Below are positions 36,174 through 44,211 of a stretch of DNA of 48,340 nt, piece by piece. Made by a program: the position numbers and the translations under genes. This stretch comes from Sporolactobacillus shoreae. Lineage in GTDB: Bacteria > Bacillota > Bacilli > Bacillales > Sporolactobacillaceae. Every line of letters starts with the position of its first letter. Position 1 is the stretch's first letter. The notes under the pieces were generated by a model. That model had not been told where the DNA came from. It ran no database searches and saw only the letters and a program-made list of their open reading frames with translations. The stretch is taken from assembly GCF_004684935.1 (NCBI RefSeq), contig NZ_SRJD01000021.1:1-48340 (forward strand). The letters are read 5' to 3'.

Positions 36174-36935
36174 TCAGTTTTTATGATTTCGTGCAACAAT
36201 GAGGAAACGATGCTCATTGGTTTGCACATATCCTTGCTGCTCTATTTGTTTGTGCAGAAAATAGAGTGTATCAAAGCAGCGTTCCACTGAGAATCCAGGA
36301 AATTCCCATGAAATGATCTTAGCATAATAGACGAGAGCACCCACATCATAAAAGCGCAAATAAGGAAAACTTTCATAGTGTTGCTCTATTTCAAAGCCCG
36401 CTATTTCAAAGTCTCGAGCAACTTGCTTTAAAGTATTATGCGGATAGGGGCGCTGATACTCTGGAATTAATAATTTGGATAAATTATAGTTGTTATCCGC
36501 ACCAACCTGCTTCGTGATAAACAAACCATTAGGCTTCAATGTCCGTTTAATATCACGAACGTTAATTCCAGTGTGTTGGTTGATGATGATATCAAATACA
36601 TGATCTTGACATGGAATATCTGCCTCATGATCACTCTTATAAATGTGTATGCCTAATGGTTCCAGATGTTTTTCAATTAACTGCACATTAGGGGGCCATG
36701 CCTCTGTAACTGACGTTTTTTGATACGGATGATGCAAAGAAAGCAAGAACTCCCCGCCACCCGTTCCCATATCAAGCAACTGATCATTGGGATTTAAATG
36801 GGCTAATACTATTTCTCGATAGTTCCATGGCAAATTCTCACTTTTCCATCTTCCTCTAAGATGCGAAAAATCCCATCCATGAAAATCAGCTTGTTCTTCT
36901 TGTTGCCACAATTTTTTTAAAGTATGTTTATCCAT
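36174..36935 (-). CDS. SAM-dependent methyltransferase
   Basis: 253 aa. Class I fold with motif I LLDMGTGGGEFLLSL (about residues 53-67), acidic residue after strand 2 (VTEAWPPN), and the post-I region FDIIINQHTGINVRDI with LKPNGLFITKQVG. The N-terminus KLWQQEEQADFHGWDFSHLRG (split here only by reading) matches a family of short Firmicutes methyltransferases without a known substrate. AT-rich codon use. Single gene with its own terminator. Confidence 0.85.
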   Translation of the reverse strand: MDKHTLKKLWQQEEQADFHGWDFSHLRGRWKSENLPWNYREIVLAHLNPNDQLLDMGTGGGEFLLSLHHPYQKTSVTEAWPPNVQLIEKHLEPLGIHIYKSDHEADIPCQDHVFDIIINQHTGINVRDIKRTLKPNGLFITKQVGADNNYNLSKLLIPEYQRPYPHNTLKQVARDFEIAGFEIEQHYESFPYLRFYDVGALVYYAKIISWEFPGFSVERCFDTLYFLHKQIEQQGYVQTNEHRFLIVARNHKN

Positions 36936-37262
36936 AACTACGCCTCCGCTTAGTATTTATTACACGGAACGGTGCAGTTAACTGCTCACACGTTTTTATT
37001 CTTTTCTACATTACTCGATTCAGTCTGTAAGCAGATTAAATTAATTGCACCGAGTAGTTACCTAGTTTTAGAATCATTTGACAACCTCCCATTTCATGAT
37101 CATAGTAACATATTATTCGCAATAAAGAGTGTTACCCTAATGTTCTTTTTGATTTCATCTATTCGTTTCGTTCTTGCGTTGTTCTCGTCTACTGACAATG
37201 GGGTCGTACTGCGCAATTATTAATAAAGCCCTCTCATTAATGAGAAGACTCTTGAAAACCAA
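36936..37262. other. Intergenic, no supported gene
   Basis: 327 bp. An open frame of 83 codons on the plus strand (36972-37223) has no ribosome site and no recognisable protein. Contains the short palindrome CTCATTAATGAG near 37232. I see nothing else. Confidence 0.6.
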
Positions 37263-37808
37263 TTATTTTTTAGTTAACCATTCCTTGGCTAACATTGCAT
37301 ACTCAAAGGTGTCGATCCATAATGGATTTCCTTTTTCGTCACACTTAAAAAATATATTTTGAATCAAATGACCTTCTCGTCTCATGTTTAAACGTTCTAA
37401 TAATTTCCATGAAGGTGTATTTTTAGGATTGCACATTGCCACAATTCTTCGTGCATTTAATTGTTCAAAACCATATTGCATTATTCTTTTGCTACTCTCA
37501 GTAGCGTAACCCTTGCCATAGTACAACGGATTAAAAACAAACCCAATTTCCCATGTGAGAAATTCTTGAGGTTCCTGTCGTTGAAAATAGACATTTCCAA
37601 TTAACTTATTGTTTTCTTTCAAGCAAACAGCCCAAAAAGCATCTTGTGCTGAGCGATAAATTGCTTCTTTTTTGCAGTCACTTTCATTATAAACTTCATA
37701 AGGTTCATATTTGACGACACTTTCTTTTGAAAGATAGTCATATAGCTCTTTCCAATCTCCAGGGGTGAACTTTCTAATAATTAATCTTTCTGTTTCCAGT
37801 ATTGTCAT
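37263..37808 (-). CDS. RimJ/RimL-type GNAT acetyltransferase behind a leader
   Basis: 181 aa. TILETERLIIRKFTPGDWKE at the N-terminus, WEIGFVFNPLYYGKGYATES (motif A, about residues 88-107) and MCNPKNTPSWKLLERLNMRR (motif B) define the RimJ/RimL branch, which includes antibiotic-modifying enzymes. The ATG at 37808 overlaps the stop of a 16-codon ORF (ATGA); its ribosome site AGAGGA is inside that ORF. An ATG at 37817 is possible but too close to the site. Regulation by its leader is likely (see the leader entries). Confidence 0.85.
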   Translation of the reverse strand: MTILETERLIIRKFTPGDWKELYDYLSKESVVKYEPYEVYNESDCKKEAIYRSAQDAFWAVCLKENNKLIGNVYFQRQEPQEFLTWEIGFVFNPLYYGKGYATESSKRIMQYGFEQLNARRIVAMCNPKNTPSWKLLERLNMRREGHLIQNIFFKCDEKGNPLWIDTFEYAMLAKEWLTKK

Positions 37809-37855
37809 CTTATCCATCCTCTTTTAATGGAGGAATGGACAAACATTTTATTCAT
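37805..37855 (-). CDS. Leader ORF 2 of the acetyltransferase
   Basis: 16 codons, MNKMFVHSSIKRGWIR, started seven bases after CGGAGGAATT and ending in TGA that overlaps the acetyltransferase ATG. Its DNA includes ATTCCTCC, complementary both to its own ribosome site and, over five bases, to the ribosome site of the acetyltransferase. Confidence 0.6.
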   Translation of the reverse strand: MNKMFVHSSIKRGWIR

Positions 37856-37863
37856 CTTAATTC

Positions 37864-37880
37864 CTCCGATTCAGTCGGAG
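37864..37880 (-). promoter_or_regulatory. Hairpin sequestering the leader ORF 2 ribosome site
   Basis: CTCCGA / TCGGAG stem with a five-base loop. The 3' arm contains most of the GGAGG of leader ORF 2, and the stop codon of leader ORF 1 falls in the loop. Confidence 0.6.
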
Positions 37881-37900
37881 AGCCACCTCTTATTTTTCAT
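37871..37900 (-). CDS. Leader ORF 1 of the acetyltransferase
   Basis: 9 codons, MKNKRWLSD, after AAAGGAGTG with about ten bases to the ATG. Ends in the loop of the hairpin just described, so a ribosome reading it would open the hairpin. Too small to find by similarity; the case rests on the ribosome site and the arrangement. Confidence 0.5.
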   Translation of the reverse strand: MKNKRWLSD

Positions 37901-37984
37901 AATACAATCACTCCTTTCATTCATTATTTGTTAACCTATCCCGACCATAGATAACCCAGATATTGTAAACCAGCGTGAGTTGGT

Positions 37985-38014
37985 TGTATATGGTTTAATT
38001 TAATTTTGTGTTAA
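37985..38014 (-). promoter_or_regulatory. Possible promoter of the leader-acetyltransferase unit
   Basis: Minus strand TTAACA (38014-38009), 18-bp spacer, TATACA (37990-37985), about 85 bp before leader ORF 1. Confidence 0.45.
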
Positions 38015-38093
38015 AATATCTCAAAATGAATGTTGTACAGTACCCGTCAACTGCTTAGTAATGATGTACTGTGTAATGAATTTAGGCTTATTA

Positions 38094-38123
38094 AAACCTC
38101 CGTCCTCACCCGGACGGAGGTTT
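38094..38123 (-). terminator. trpS terminator
   Basis: Perfect 12-bp stem AAACCTCCGTCC / GGACGGAGGTTT, six-base loop, then TTTAAT on the minus strand. Confidence 0.9.
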
Positions 38124-38146
38124 AATACTTTATTCAATAACTTAAC

Positions 38147-39142
38147 TTACTTTGAGCAAAAATAATCTAAGTTCATTGCCTCCCTGACTTCCCTCATTGT
38201 TTCTTTTGCCACTTTGCGAGCTCTTTGGGTTCCCGCTATGAGGATTTCATCAACGATCTCAGGTTTTTTCAAATAATCTGCCCTCCGTTGCCTCATTGGC
38301 TCCAACAAATGATTGATACTTAGTGCAATTTTTTTCTTACACTCCATACAACCGATTGTCCCTTTTTTGCAGCTTTCACATATTTCATCCGCACCCTCAG
38401 AACGAAAAATGCGATGATAGGCATAAATTGGACAAACTTCAGGATGGCCGAGATCGTTTTTATGGACACGTGCAGGATCAGTTTTTGCATTCTTGATTTT
38501 TTCGTTAACATCCTGCTCTGTTGTGTCTAATTGAATCGCGTTTCCCAGACTCTTACTCATTTTGTTGTTTCCGTCCAGTCCAACTAAGCGAGGAACCTCA
38601 CTAATGAGTGCCTCTGGTTCGATCAAAACCGGATGATACAACTGATTGAAGCGTCGCACGATTCTTCTTGTTTGTTCAATGTGCGGTAGCTGATCATCAC
38701 CAACAGGAATTAACTTTGCTTTACAAAAGGTGATGTCTGCCGCCTGACTAACCGGATAACCAAGGAACCCATAGTATAAATCCTTATATCCATGCGCTTC
38801 AGCTTCAGATTTAGTAGTTGGGTTATGGCGTAATGCACTTACAGTTACAAACATTGAGTAGTAAACAGTTAGTTCAGCAATTTCGGGGATTAGTGACTGA
38901 ACAAAAATTGTTGATTTCTCAGGGTCAATGCCTGAAGCTAAGTAATCCATGGTTATATTTCGTACATTTTTCTTAAGCATTTCCGGTTTATCAAAATGTG
39001 TCGTCAAAGCTTGTACATCAGCAAGTTCAATAAATATGTCGTAGTTGTTCTGTAATTCAACACGATTTTTTAAACTCCCAACATAATGACCAAGGTGAAG
39101 TTTTCCGGTGACGCGATCTCCTGTTAGTACTCTTTCGTCCAT
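38147..39142 (-). CDS. trpS: Tryptophanyl-tRNA synthetase, probably a second copy
   Basis: 331 aa class Ic synthetase. HIGH-type motif GKLHLGHYVGSL (about residues 13-24) and the KMSKS loop GNNKMSKSLGN (about residues 190-200) are intact. The N-terminus MDERVLTGDRVTGKLH and a Cys cluster CESCKKGTIGCMEC (about residues 258-271) set it apart from the housekeeping B. subtilis TrpS (MKQTIFSGIQPSG-type) and match the alternative TrpRS found in various Firmicutes; such copies are often stress- or antibiotic-related. A Trp-specific T-box controls it. The main TrpRS is presumably elsewhere. Confidence 0.93.
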   Translation of the reverse strand: MDERVLTGDRVTGKLHLGHYVGSLKNRVELQNNYDIFIELADVQALTTHFDKPEMLKKNVRNITMDYLASGIDPEKSTIFVQSLIPEIAELTVYYSMFVTVSALRHNPTTKSEAEAHGYKDLYYGFLGYPVSQAADITFCKAKLIPVGDDQLPHIEQTRRIVRRFNQLYHPVLIEPEALISEVPRLVGLDGNNKMSKSLGNAIQLDTTEQDVNEKIKNAKTDPARVHKNDLGHPEVCPIYAYHRIFRSEGADEICESCKKGTIGCMECKKKIALSINHLLEPMRQRRADYLKKPEIVDEILIAGTQRARKVAKETMREVREAMNLDYFCSK

Positions 39143-39234
39143 AAAATACCCTCCTTAAAATTTTTCTTGAAAAACCTAAATATTTGGAGCACCACCAGCC
39201 ATCATCCAAAGCCATCACCTCCTTCAAACACATC
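39143..39234 (-). promoter_or_regulatory. Translation leader of trpS with Trp-codon pair
   Basis: Between the T-box terminator and trpS lies AAGGAGGTG (39203-39211 region) followed in one frame by TTGGATGATGGCTGGTGGTG, i.e. (M)DDGWWC..., which runs on out of frame into trpS past its start codon. In a second frame ATGATG starts a 9-codon peptide MMAGGAPNI. Then comes the trpS ribosome site AAGGAGGG. Either frame may be a regulatory leader; I cannot decide which. Confidence 0.4.
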
Positions 39235-39502
39235 AAAAAACCTCATCCACAAAGGACGAGGTTTCGTTATGCCACCTTTTTTTACTCATAAAAATGCATG
39301 TAATTAAGTACAGAAAGAGTTGTCTCCCTCGATACTCCTCTCTTGGTAACGGAGAGAGACTCCCGTCATCCGCATACTTCTGTCACTTGGACAGTTTGAG
39401 CAGAGCGATTCAGAAGACCATTCGGTATCAGATAAGGACCGACTCGCACCGACCGCCGGCTCTCTGTAACCTTACTATTGAAACCTACTTACTCTTCCTC
39501 AT
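39235..39502 (-). promoter_or_regulatory. T-box riboswitch, Trp-specific (trpS)
   Basis: Minus strand: AGTAAGTAGG stem I base, ACAGAGAG box, GGTCGGTGCGAG distal loop, specifier TGG in CCGAATGGTCTTCTGA, T-box AAAAAGGTGGCATAACG and the terminator AACCTCGTCC / GGATGAGGTT followed by TTTTTT. TGG lies at the same distance (8 nt before the shared TCTGA end) as ATG in the metG T-box, so the specifier assignment is internally consistent. Confidence 0.9.
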
Positions 39503-39532
39503 AATCTTTAATCAGGACTCAATTTAATTTTT

Positions 39533-39561
39533 ACTCTATGTCTAATATCTCTAGAAGTCAA
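39533..39561 (-). promoter_or_regulatory. trpS T-box promoter
   Basis: Minus strand TTGACT (39561-39556), 17-bp spacer, TAGAGT (39538-39533), about 30 bp upstream of stem I. Confidence 0.65.
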
Positions 39562-39717
39562 GCGATGAAATAATACCTCCATCTCCGTAAGTTAGATGCA
39601 CAGTGGGCATATATTGTACAGTATTCGTCAGTTCGCATTAAACACCCACTCGCACAGCCCACTAACTTAGATGATGGCTTTGTAAAAGCATCCTGTATCT
39701 CTCTATGATCGGAATAG

Positions 39718-41355
39718 TTAATTTTGTGATTGTCTGTTCAGGCGATCAACTTCTTCGTTAATTTTCGAATGACCAATTGGGGCAAACAGAGGTTCAGCCT
39801 TTTCAGGAATTTGTTCCGGGCAATCGATCATTTTCCATACAAATGGATCCAGGTGAAGAAATTGACCAAGCTTCTCACTGGAAAATGGGAGAAAGGGGGA
39901 AAGTAGTTGAGCAAGATTTGCAAGACTGAAAAGACAAGTATTCAGAGTCTGATAAGTGCTCACTTTATTGACGTGAACTGTATTCCATGGCTGTTTTTCA
40001 TCAAAATATTTATTTAACCTTCTTATAAACGAGAACAGTTCATTCAGTGCTTCTTTAATCTGTGCTTTTTCAATCAGACGACCTGTTTTCACATAAATCG
40101 CTTCTACAGATTGTCTCATCTCCGGATCGACACTGCTTGTTCTGATCTTGAAGTCATCTAATTTCTCAATGAATTTCAGCGTTCGATTGACCAAGTTTCC
40201 ATAGGCACCCAGAAGCTCTCCATTATGGCTCTCTATGAATGCACGCCATGAAAAATCTGCATCATGCGACTCGGGCGCATTAATCAGCATGAAATAGCGG
40301 ATACTGTCTGCATCGTAACGGGAAAGAATATCGGGAATCCAAACAGCCCAGTTGCGGCTTGTCGAGAGCTTCTTTTTTTCAAGGGTAACATATTCATTGG
40401 ACACAAGGTTTGTTGGCAGTGCCTTTTTTCCAAGGCCCAATAAGATCGCAGGCCAGATAATCGTATGAAATGGAATATTGTCCTTTCCCTGAACATAATA
40501 AGAGATGGTCTTTTCATCCCAGAACTCAGAGATATCTTTGCCCGTTTCCTGTGCCCAGCACTCACTGGCCGAATAATAGCCGGATACCGCTTCAATCCAA
40601 ACATAGACTTTCTTGTCCTCAAACCCCTTGACCGGGACGGGCACCCCCACCGGTAAGTCACGAGTCACTGCACGATCCTGCAAACCTTCATCCAAGTAGC
40701 GACGAGTCAGCTGAATGGCATTCTCCCGCCAGTCTCCTTTCTCCTCTGCCTTTGCCAATAGTTGCCTGAGCTGCGGTTCAAACTGACTTAAGGCAAAATA
40801 CAGATGACTGACATTGCGAAGTTCAGGCGTGTGGCCGCATATCTTACATGTTGGCTGCAGTAAATCAGTCGGATCAAGAATTGTTGAGCAGGCCTCGCAC
40901 TGATCACCACGGGCGTGAGCACCGCAGTGCGGACAGACTCCTTCTACATAGCGATCAGGCAGGAACTGCTGACAATGTGTACAGTACATTTGTTTTGTTT
41001 CCTTGAGGTAAATATAGCGATGATCATACAGTTGTTTGAAAATTTGCTGCACAATCCTGTGGTGAAGCGGTGTATCCGTTCGTGTATAGCAATCATACGT
41101 AAAACCCAGTTTTTCAAAGCATGCCACAAAAGATTGATGGTATCGATCGGCAATCACTTTCGGCGAAACACCCTCCTGCCTCGCTCGAATCGTAATAGGC
41201 GTGCCATTGCAGTCGCTGCCGGATACGTACAGTACTTTTTCGCCTTTCAAACGATAGTAACGAGCAAGACAATCCCCCGGAAGTAAGCTGGACAGATGCC
41301 CCAGGTGAAGCTCACCATTGGCATACGGCCAGGCCCCTGCGATTAATACAGCCAT
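39718..41355 (-). CDS. metG: Methionyl-tRNA synthetase, probably a second copy
   Basis: 545 aa. HIGH motif GELHLGHLSS (about residues 14-23) and a KMSKS variant KKKLSTSRNWAVW (about residues 328-340), the E. coli/archaeal-type form. The CP insertion has zinc-binding pairs CTHC, CPHC, CEAC and CKIC (residues about 125-195), all intact. It lacks the C-terminal tRNA-binding (EMAP-like) domain that the B. subtilis MetS (about 664 aa) carries, so it is unlike the standard Bacillales enzyme and probably an acquired second copy. Controlled by a Met-specific T-box. Followed by trpS in the same direction after about 155 bp of own promoter and T-box sequence. Confidence 0.92.
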   Translation of the reverse strand: MAVLIAGAWPYANGELHLGHLSSLLPGDCLARYYRLKGEKVLYVSGSDCNGTPITIRARQEGVSPKVIADRYHQSFVACFEKLGFTYDCYTRTDTPLHHRIVQQIFKQLYDHRYIYLKETKQMYCTHCQQFLPDRYVEGVCPHCGAHARGDQCEACSTILDPTDLLQPTCKICGHTPELRNVSHLYFALSQFEPQLRQLLAKAEEKGDWRENAIQLTRRYLDEGLQDRAVTRDLPVGVPVPVKGFEDKKVYVWIEAVSGYYSASECWAQETGKDISEFWDEKTISYYVQGKDNIPFHTIIWPAILLGLGKKALPTNLVSNEYVTLEKKKLSTSRNWAVWIPDILSRYDADSIRYFMLINAPESHDADFSWRAFIESHNGELLGAYGNLVNRTLKFIEKLDDFKIRTSSVDPEMRQSVEAIYVKTGRLIEKAQIKEALNELFSFIRRLNKYFDEKQPWNTVHVNKVSTYQTLNTCLFSLANLAQLLSPFLPFSSEKLGQFLHLDPFVWKMIDCPEQIPEKAEPLFAPIGHSKINEEVDRLNRQSQN

Positions 41356-41375
41356 TTCTCATTCCTCCTTAATTA

Positions 41376-41668
41376 AAAATCCCCGTTCTTCTGCATTTTG
41401 CAAAAGGACGGGGATATTATCCACGTGGTACCACCTGATTTTACCGGTCATTCACACTACCGGCCTTAAAAGTACAGGCATTGAAACGCCTAATACTCGG
41501 GTTTTGTTAACGGAAACCACTCCGTCATCTTTAGCCATGCTTCCGTTAAAACATGGTTCAATTTGATCGCTCAGAGGCCATCTTTCAGCGTATGAACTTT
41601 GCTTCTCTCACCCAATCGAAGCTCTCTGTGGAAAGTCATACTGCCTACTTCTTCTCGTCATTGCCAAG
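41376..41668 (-). promoter_or_regulatory. T-box riboswitch, Met-specific (metG)
   Basis: Minus strand: AGAAGTAGGCAG at the stem I base, CACAGAGAGC box, specifier ATG in GAAAGATGGCCTCTGA, canonical T-box AGGTGGTACCACG, then the terminator ATCCCCGT...ACGGGGAT followed by TTTTT. All main elements occur in order. Confidence 0.95.
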
Positions 41669-41685
41669 ATTTTAATTTGTATTCA

Positions 41686-41714
41686 ATTATAGTCACCACG
41701 TAATTGGAATGCAA
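41686..41714 (-). promoter_or_regulatory. metG T-box promoter
   Basis: Minus strand TTGCAT (41714-41709), 17-bp spacer, TATAAT (41691-41686). Confidence 0.8.
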
Positions 41715-41854
41715 TGTCAGTTTCATATTGTACACTTTGCAACTTTCACGAAACAAGTACAGACTACACACCATCAAATGAATCACGCATTTTGTCATCC
41801 ATGAGAAAGGACCCTTTGAACTCAGAAATCAGCGATAACAGCCTTTTTTAGGCT

Positions 41855-41905
41855 AAACTTGACACTGTAAAGATAATCAGATATGATCTTTACAGTGTCA
41901 AGTTT
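41855..41905 (+). promoter_or_regulatory. Promoter inside a 20-bp inverted repeat (TetR operator)
   Basis: AAACTTGACACTGTAAAGAT (41855-41874) and its perfect complement ATCTTTACAGTGTCAAGTTT (41886-41905), separated by 11 bp. The -35 TTGACA (41859-41864) and -10 TATGAT (41882-41887), spacer 17 bp, lie within the arms, so a dimeric repressor here would occlude polymerase completely. Confidence 0.9.
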
Positions 41906-41920
41906 ATGGAGGAATAAAAA

Positions 41921-42505
41921 ATGACCAACAAACCCTACCACCATGGAAATTTGCGGAATTCACTAATTGAGGCTGGAATCAAACTCATCAACCAAGAAGG
42001 AACAAGACAATTCTCTTTAAGAAAGGTCGCAGTATTATGTGGCGTAAGTCATGCAGCGCCTTACAGCCATTTTAAAAATAAGGAAGAATTATTGAAAGCA
42101 ATGCAAGATCATGTAAGAGAACAGCTCATGGAACTATTGGAGAACACGATTCAATCCTGTTCCAATTCTAACAGTCCCTATTTACTAGTTCAAATGGGGA
42201 AATCCTATGTTATGTTTTTTATTAAAAATCCGCACTATTTCCCGTTTTTATGTTCCCAACTCTGTATGGAGATTAATCTATCAATGGATGACGACGGGAC
42301 GAAAAACTTCCCTCCGTTTGAACTTTTTAAAACCACTGCATTTCATGTGTTAAGAGAGATGGGTCTACCTGAAGACAAATTAAAAGATACCATAATATCT
42401 ATGTTTGCAACCGTACACGGGCTTGCTTCCATCACAACGATGAAAAATGTTCATTATGACGAGGATTGGGAAACAAAGATTGAGGACATTATTTGGAACA
42501 AATAG
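41921..42505 (+). CDS. TetR family regulator
   Basis: 194 aa. N-terminal KPYHHGNLRNSLIEAGIKLI and the helix-turn-helix SLRKVAVLCGVSHAAPYSHF with KNKEELLKAM identify a TetR/AcrR repressor of the YHHGNLR type. The effector domain (about residues 80-194) is not diagnostic. Ribosome site GGAGGAATAAA. The perfect inverted repeat over its own promoter is the probable operator. The alpha/beta hydrolase gene begins 39 bp downstream, so it probably belongs to the regulated unit. Confidence 0.9.
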   Translation: MTNKPYHHGNLRNSLIEAGIKLINQEGTRQFSLRKVAVLCGVSHAAPYSHFKNKEELLKAMQDHVREQLMELLENTIQSCSNSNSPYLLVQMGKSYVMFFIKNPHYFPFLCSQLCMEINLSMDDDGTKNFPPFELFKTTAFHVLREMGLPEDKLKDTIISMFATVHGLASITTMKNVHYDEDWETKIEDIIWNK

Positions 42506-42543
42506 AAGTACTAGCGTTTCAGCCTGATATCGGAGGAGAAGAA

Positions 42544-43713
42544 ATGGCAAAAACTTTTATTAAGAAATTCACTATCCCCAAATTTTGGCGAGTGGTGGGA
42601 CGAATCATGCTGATCTTACTTTCCCTTTTGTTGGCTTGCATTCTCATTGTTGTCAGCGTACTGTTTGCCTGGAGTCCTGGCAAGCCAGCTCCATTTCTTA
42701 ATGAGAGCGGAAAAGTGCTCAAAGGAAGCATCTCCGAAAAAATCTATGTGAATATCAATGGCGTAAAGCAAGGGATGTTCATTGAGAGTAAAAACAAAGC
42801 GAACCCGGTGCTGCTTTTCCTGCATGGGGGTCCTGGCATGCCTGAGTATGCGTTTACCCAGAAATATCCTACCAGTCTTGAGAACTATTTTACTGTCTGC
42901 TACTGGGAGCAGCGCGGTAGCGGACTCTCCTATAGCGCCGATATCTCACCCAAGACTATGACGGCGGAGCAATTGGTGTCCGACACATTGGCGGTAACCA
43001 ACTACCTGCGCAAGCGCTTTGGGCAAGAAAAAATTTATCTTATGGGACACTCGTGGGGTTCCTTTCTGGGCATGCAGGCTGCGGCACGTGCTCCACAGCT
43101 GTACCACGCCTACATTGGCATGGGGCAAGTTTCACAGCAATTTGAGTCGGAAAAGATGGCATACACCTATATGCTTGGACGGTATAAAGCAACCGGTAAT
43201 GAAAGAATGGTGAAAAAGCTGGAGGCATACCCTATTACTAAATCTGATGGTGCGTTGAATTCATATCTATCATCTTCATTGCGTGACGAAGCAATGCATG
43301 ATCTTGGCATTGGAACGACGCACCGTATGAAATCGGTAATTACCGGTATTTTCTTGCCGGTAATGCAGTGTCGGGCGTATACATTGAGTGAAAAAATAAA
43401 CATATGGCGTGGGAAGGCATTTTTGAATAATTCCACCGATCTGCGCAAACAAATGTATACGACAGATTTGAGCGTAAAAGTGCCGAAACTTGATATCCCT
43501 GTCTATTTTTTCAGCGGCAAATATGACTATACCGTTTCGCATACGTTGGCAAAGAAATATTTCGATAAATTACAGGCACCCATGAAAGGTTTCTACACAT
43601 TTGATCATTCAGCACATAGTCCTTTGTTTGAAGAACCAGCCAAATTTGTGCGTATTATGCGAGAGGATGTGCTGAACGGAACAGTCGACCATGCCGACTC
43701 ACATACCAAGTAG
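42544..43713 (+). CDS. Membrane-anchored alpha/beta hydrolase
   Basis: 389 aa. Residues about 15-40 form an N-terminal transmembrane anchor (VVGRIMLILLSLLLACILIV), so the catalytic domain is probably extracytoplasmic. The oxyanion and nucleophile elements are LFLHGGPGMPEYAF and LMGHSWGSFLGMQAA (Ser in GHSWGS, about residue 180), with the acid in SGKYDYTVS and the base in FDHSAHSP. The HGGPG motif is that of proline iminopeptidase-like S33 hydrolases. ATG 42544 follows GGAGGAG. Cotranscribed with TetR. Substrate unknown. Confidence 0.87.
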   Translation: MAKTFIKKFTIPKFWRVVGRIMLILLSLLLACILIVVSVLFAWSPGKPAPFLNESGKVLKGSISEKIYVNINGVKQGMFIESKNKANPVLLFLHGGPGMPEYAFTQKYPTSLENYFTVCYWEQRGSGLSYSADISPKTMTAEQLVSDTLAVTNYLRKRFGQEKIYLMGHSWGSFLGMQAAARAPQLYHAYIGMGQVSQQFESEKMAYTYMLGRYKATGNERMVKKLEAYPITKSDGALNSYLSSSLRDEAMHDLGIGTTHRMKSVITGIFLPVMQCRAYTLSEKINIWRGKAFLNNSTDLRKQMYTTDLSVKVPKLDIPVYFFSGKYDYTVSHTLAKKYFDKLQAPMKGFYTFDHSAHSPLFEEPAKFVRIMREDVLNGTVDHADSHTK

Positions 43714-43967
43714 ATCCTGAATTTTCGAACTCCCGCTCTGGAGTATCATCATGAATTATAGAAACGGGTGGGTTGAGGATGGCAAGGTTTTTGATGCGCT
43801 ATCTTCTGATGGTGAGGCCGTTGTCACACTTTTGATTATGCGACACCAGAAAGTATAGGGTTCAGTTGATGTCCCTTTACCGATGCAATAGCAATCTACT
43901 TGATTCTTGTAATTTAGATTTTTTCTTCATAACTATTACGTGGTGTACCATCAACTATGACATAAAG

Positions 43968-43999
43968 ACAGACTGCACACCATCAAGTGAATCACGCAT
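43968..43999. repeat. Short dispersed repeat, second copy at 41759-41790
   Basis: 32 bp identical to 41759-41790 except two A/G changes (begins ACAGACTGCACACCATCAAG). Confidence 0.85.
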
Positions 44000-44011
44000 A
44001 CATCATCACTC

Positions 44012-44168
44012 AGCTGAAAGAGCAGTGATTTTTTTAACAATTTCCCGTTCCACGTCGCCATTCATGGAAATACTTTCCGTTGTGAGTATCGATAATTCCT
44101 CATGATAGCCGCGTGAGAGGCGTGAGTAAACATTGATATGTCATTTGTGTCATTTCCAAAGGGCGAAG
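44012..44168 (-). pseudogene. HAD phosphatase 3' remnant, copy 1
   Basis: In the minus frame FGNDTNDISMFTHASHA is the motif IV (GNDxxD) end of a Cof-type HAD phosphatase. After it the frame shifts, because 10 bases present in the copy at 48 kb are missing; the shifted frame continues GYHEELSIL and EREIVKKITALSA. Without the N-terminal Asp nucleophile domain it cannot be active. Confidence 0.8.
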
Positions 44169-44211
44169 GTTTTGGTCATTCAATTTCTGCTTGTTTATAT
44201 TTATCTTTTCA

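Noticed and set aside
36972-37223. Plus-strand 83-codon open frame between the methyltransferase and acetyltransferase genes
   Set aside because: No start signal and no hydropathy or motif pattern beyond chance.
38036-38078. TACAGTAC / GTACTGT inverted repeat, with a similar TTGTACAGTA near 39614
   Set aside because: Stem is short with a 22-nt loop, lies just past a strong terminator, and the second site has no partner arm; could be chance.
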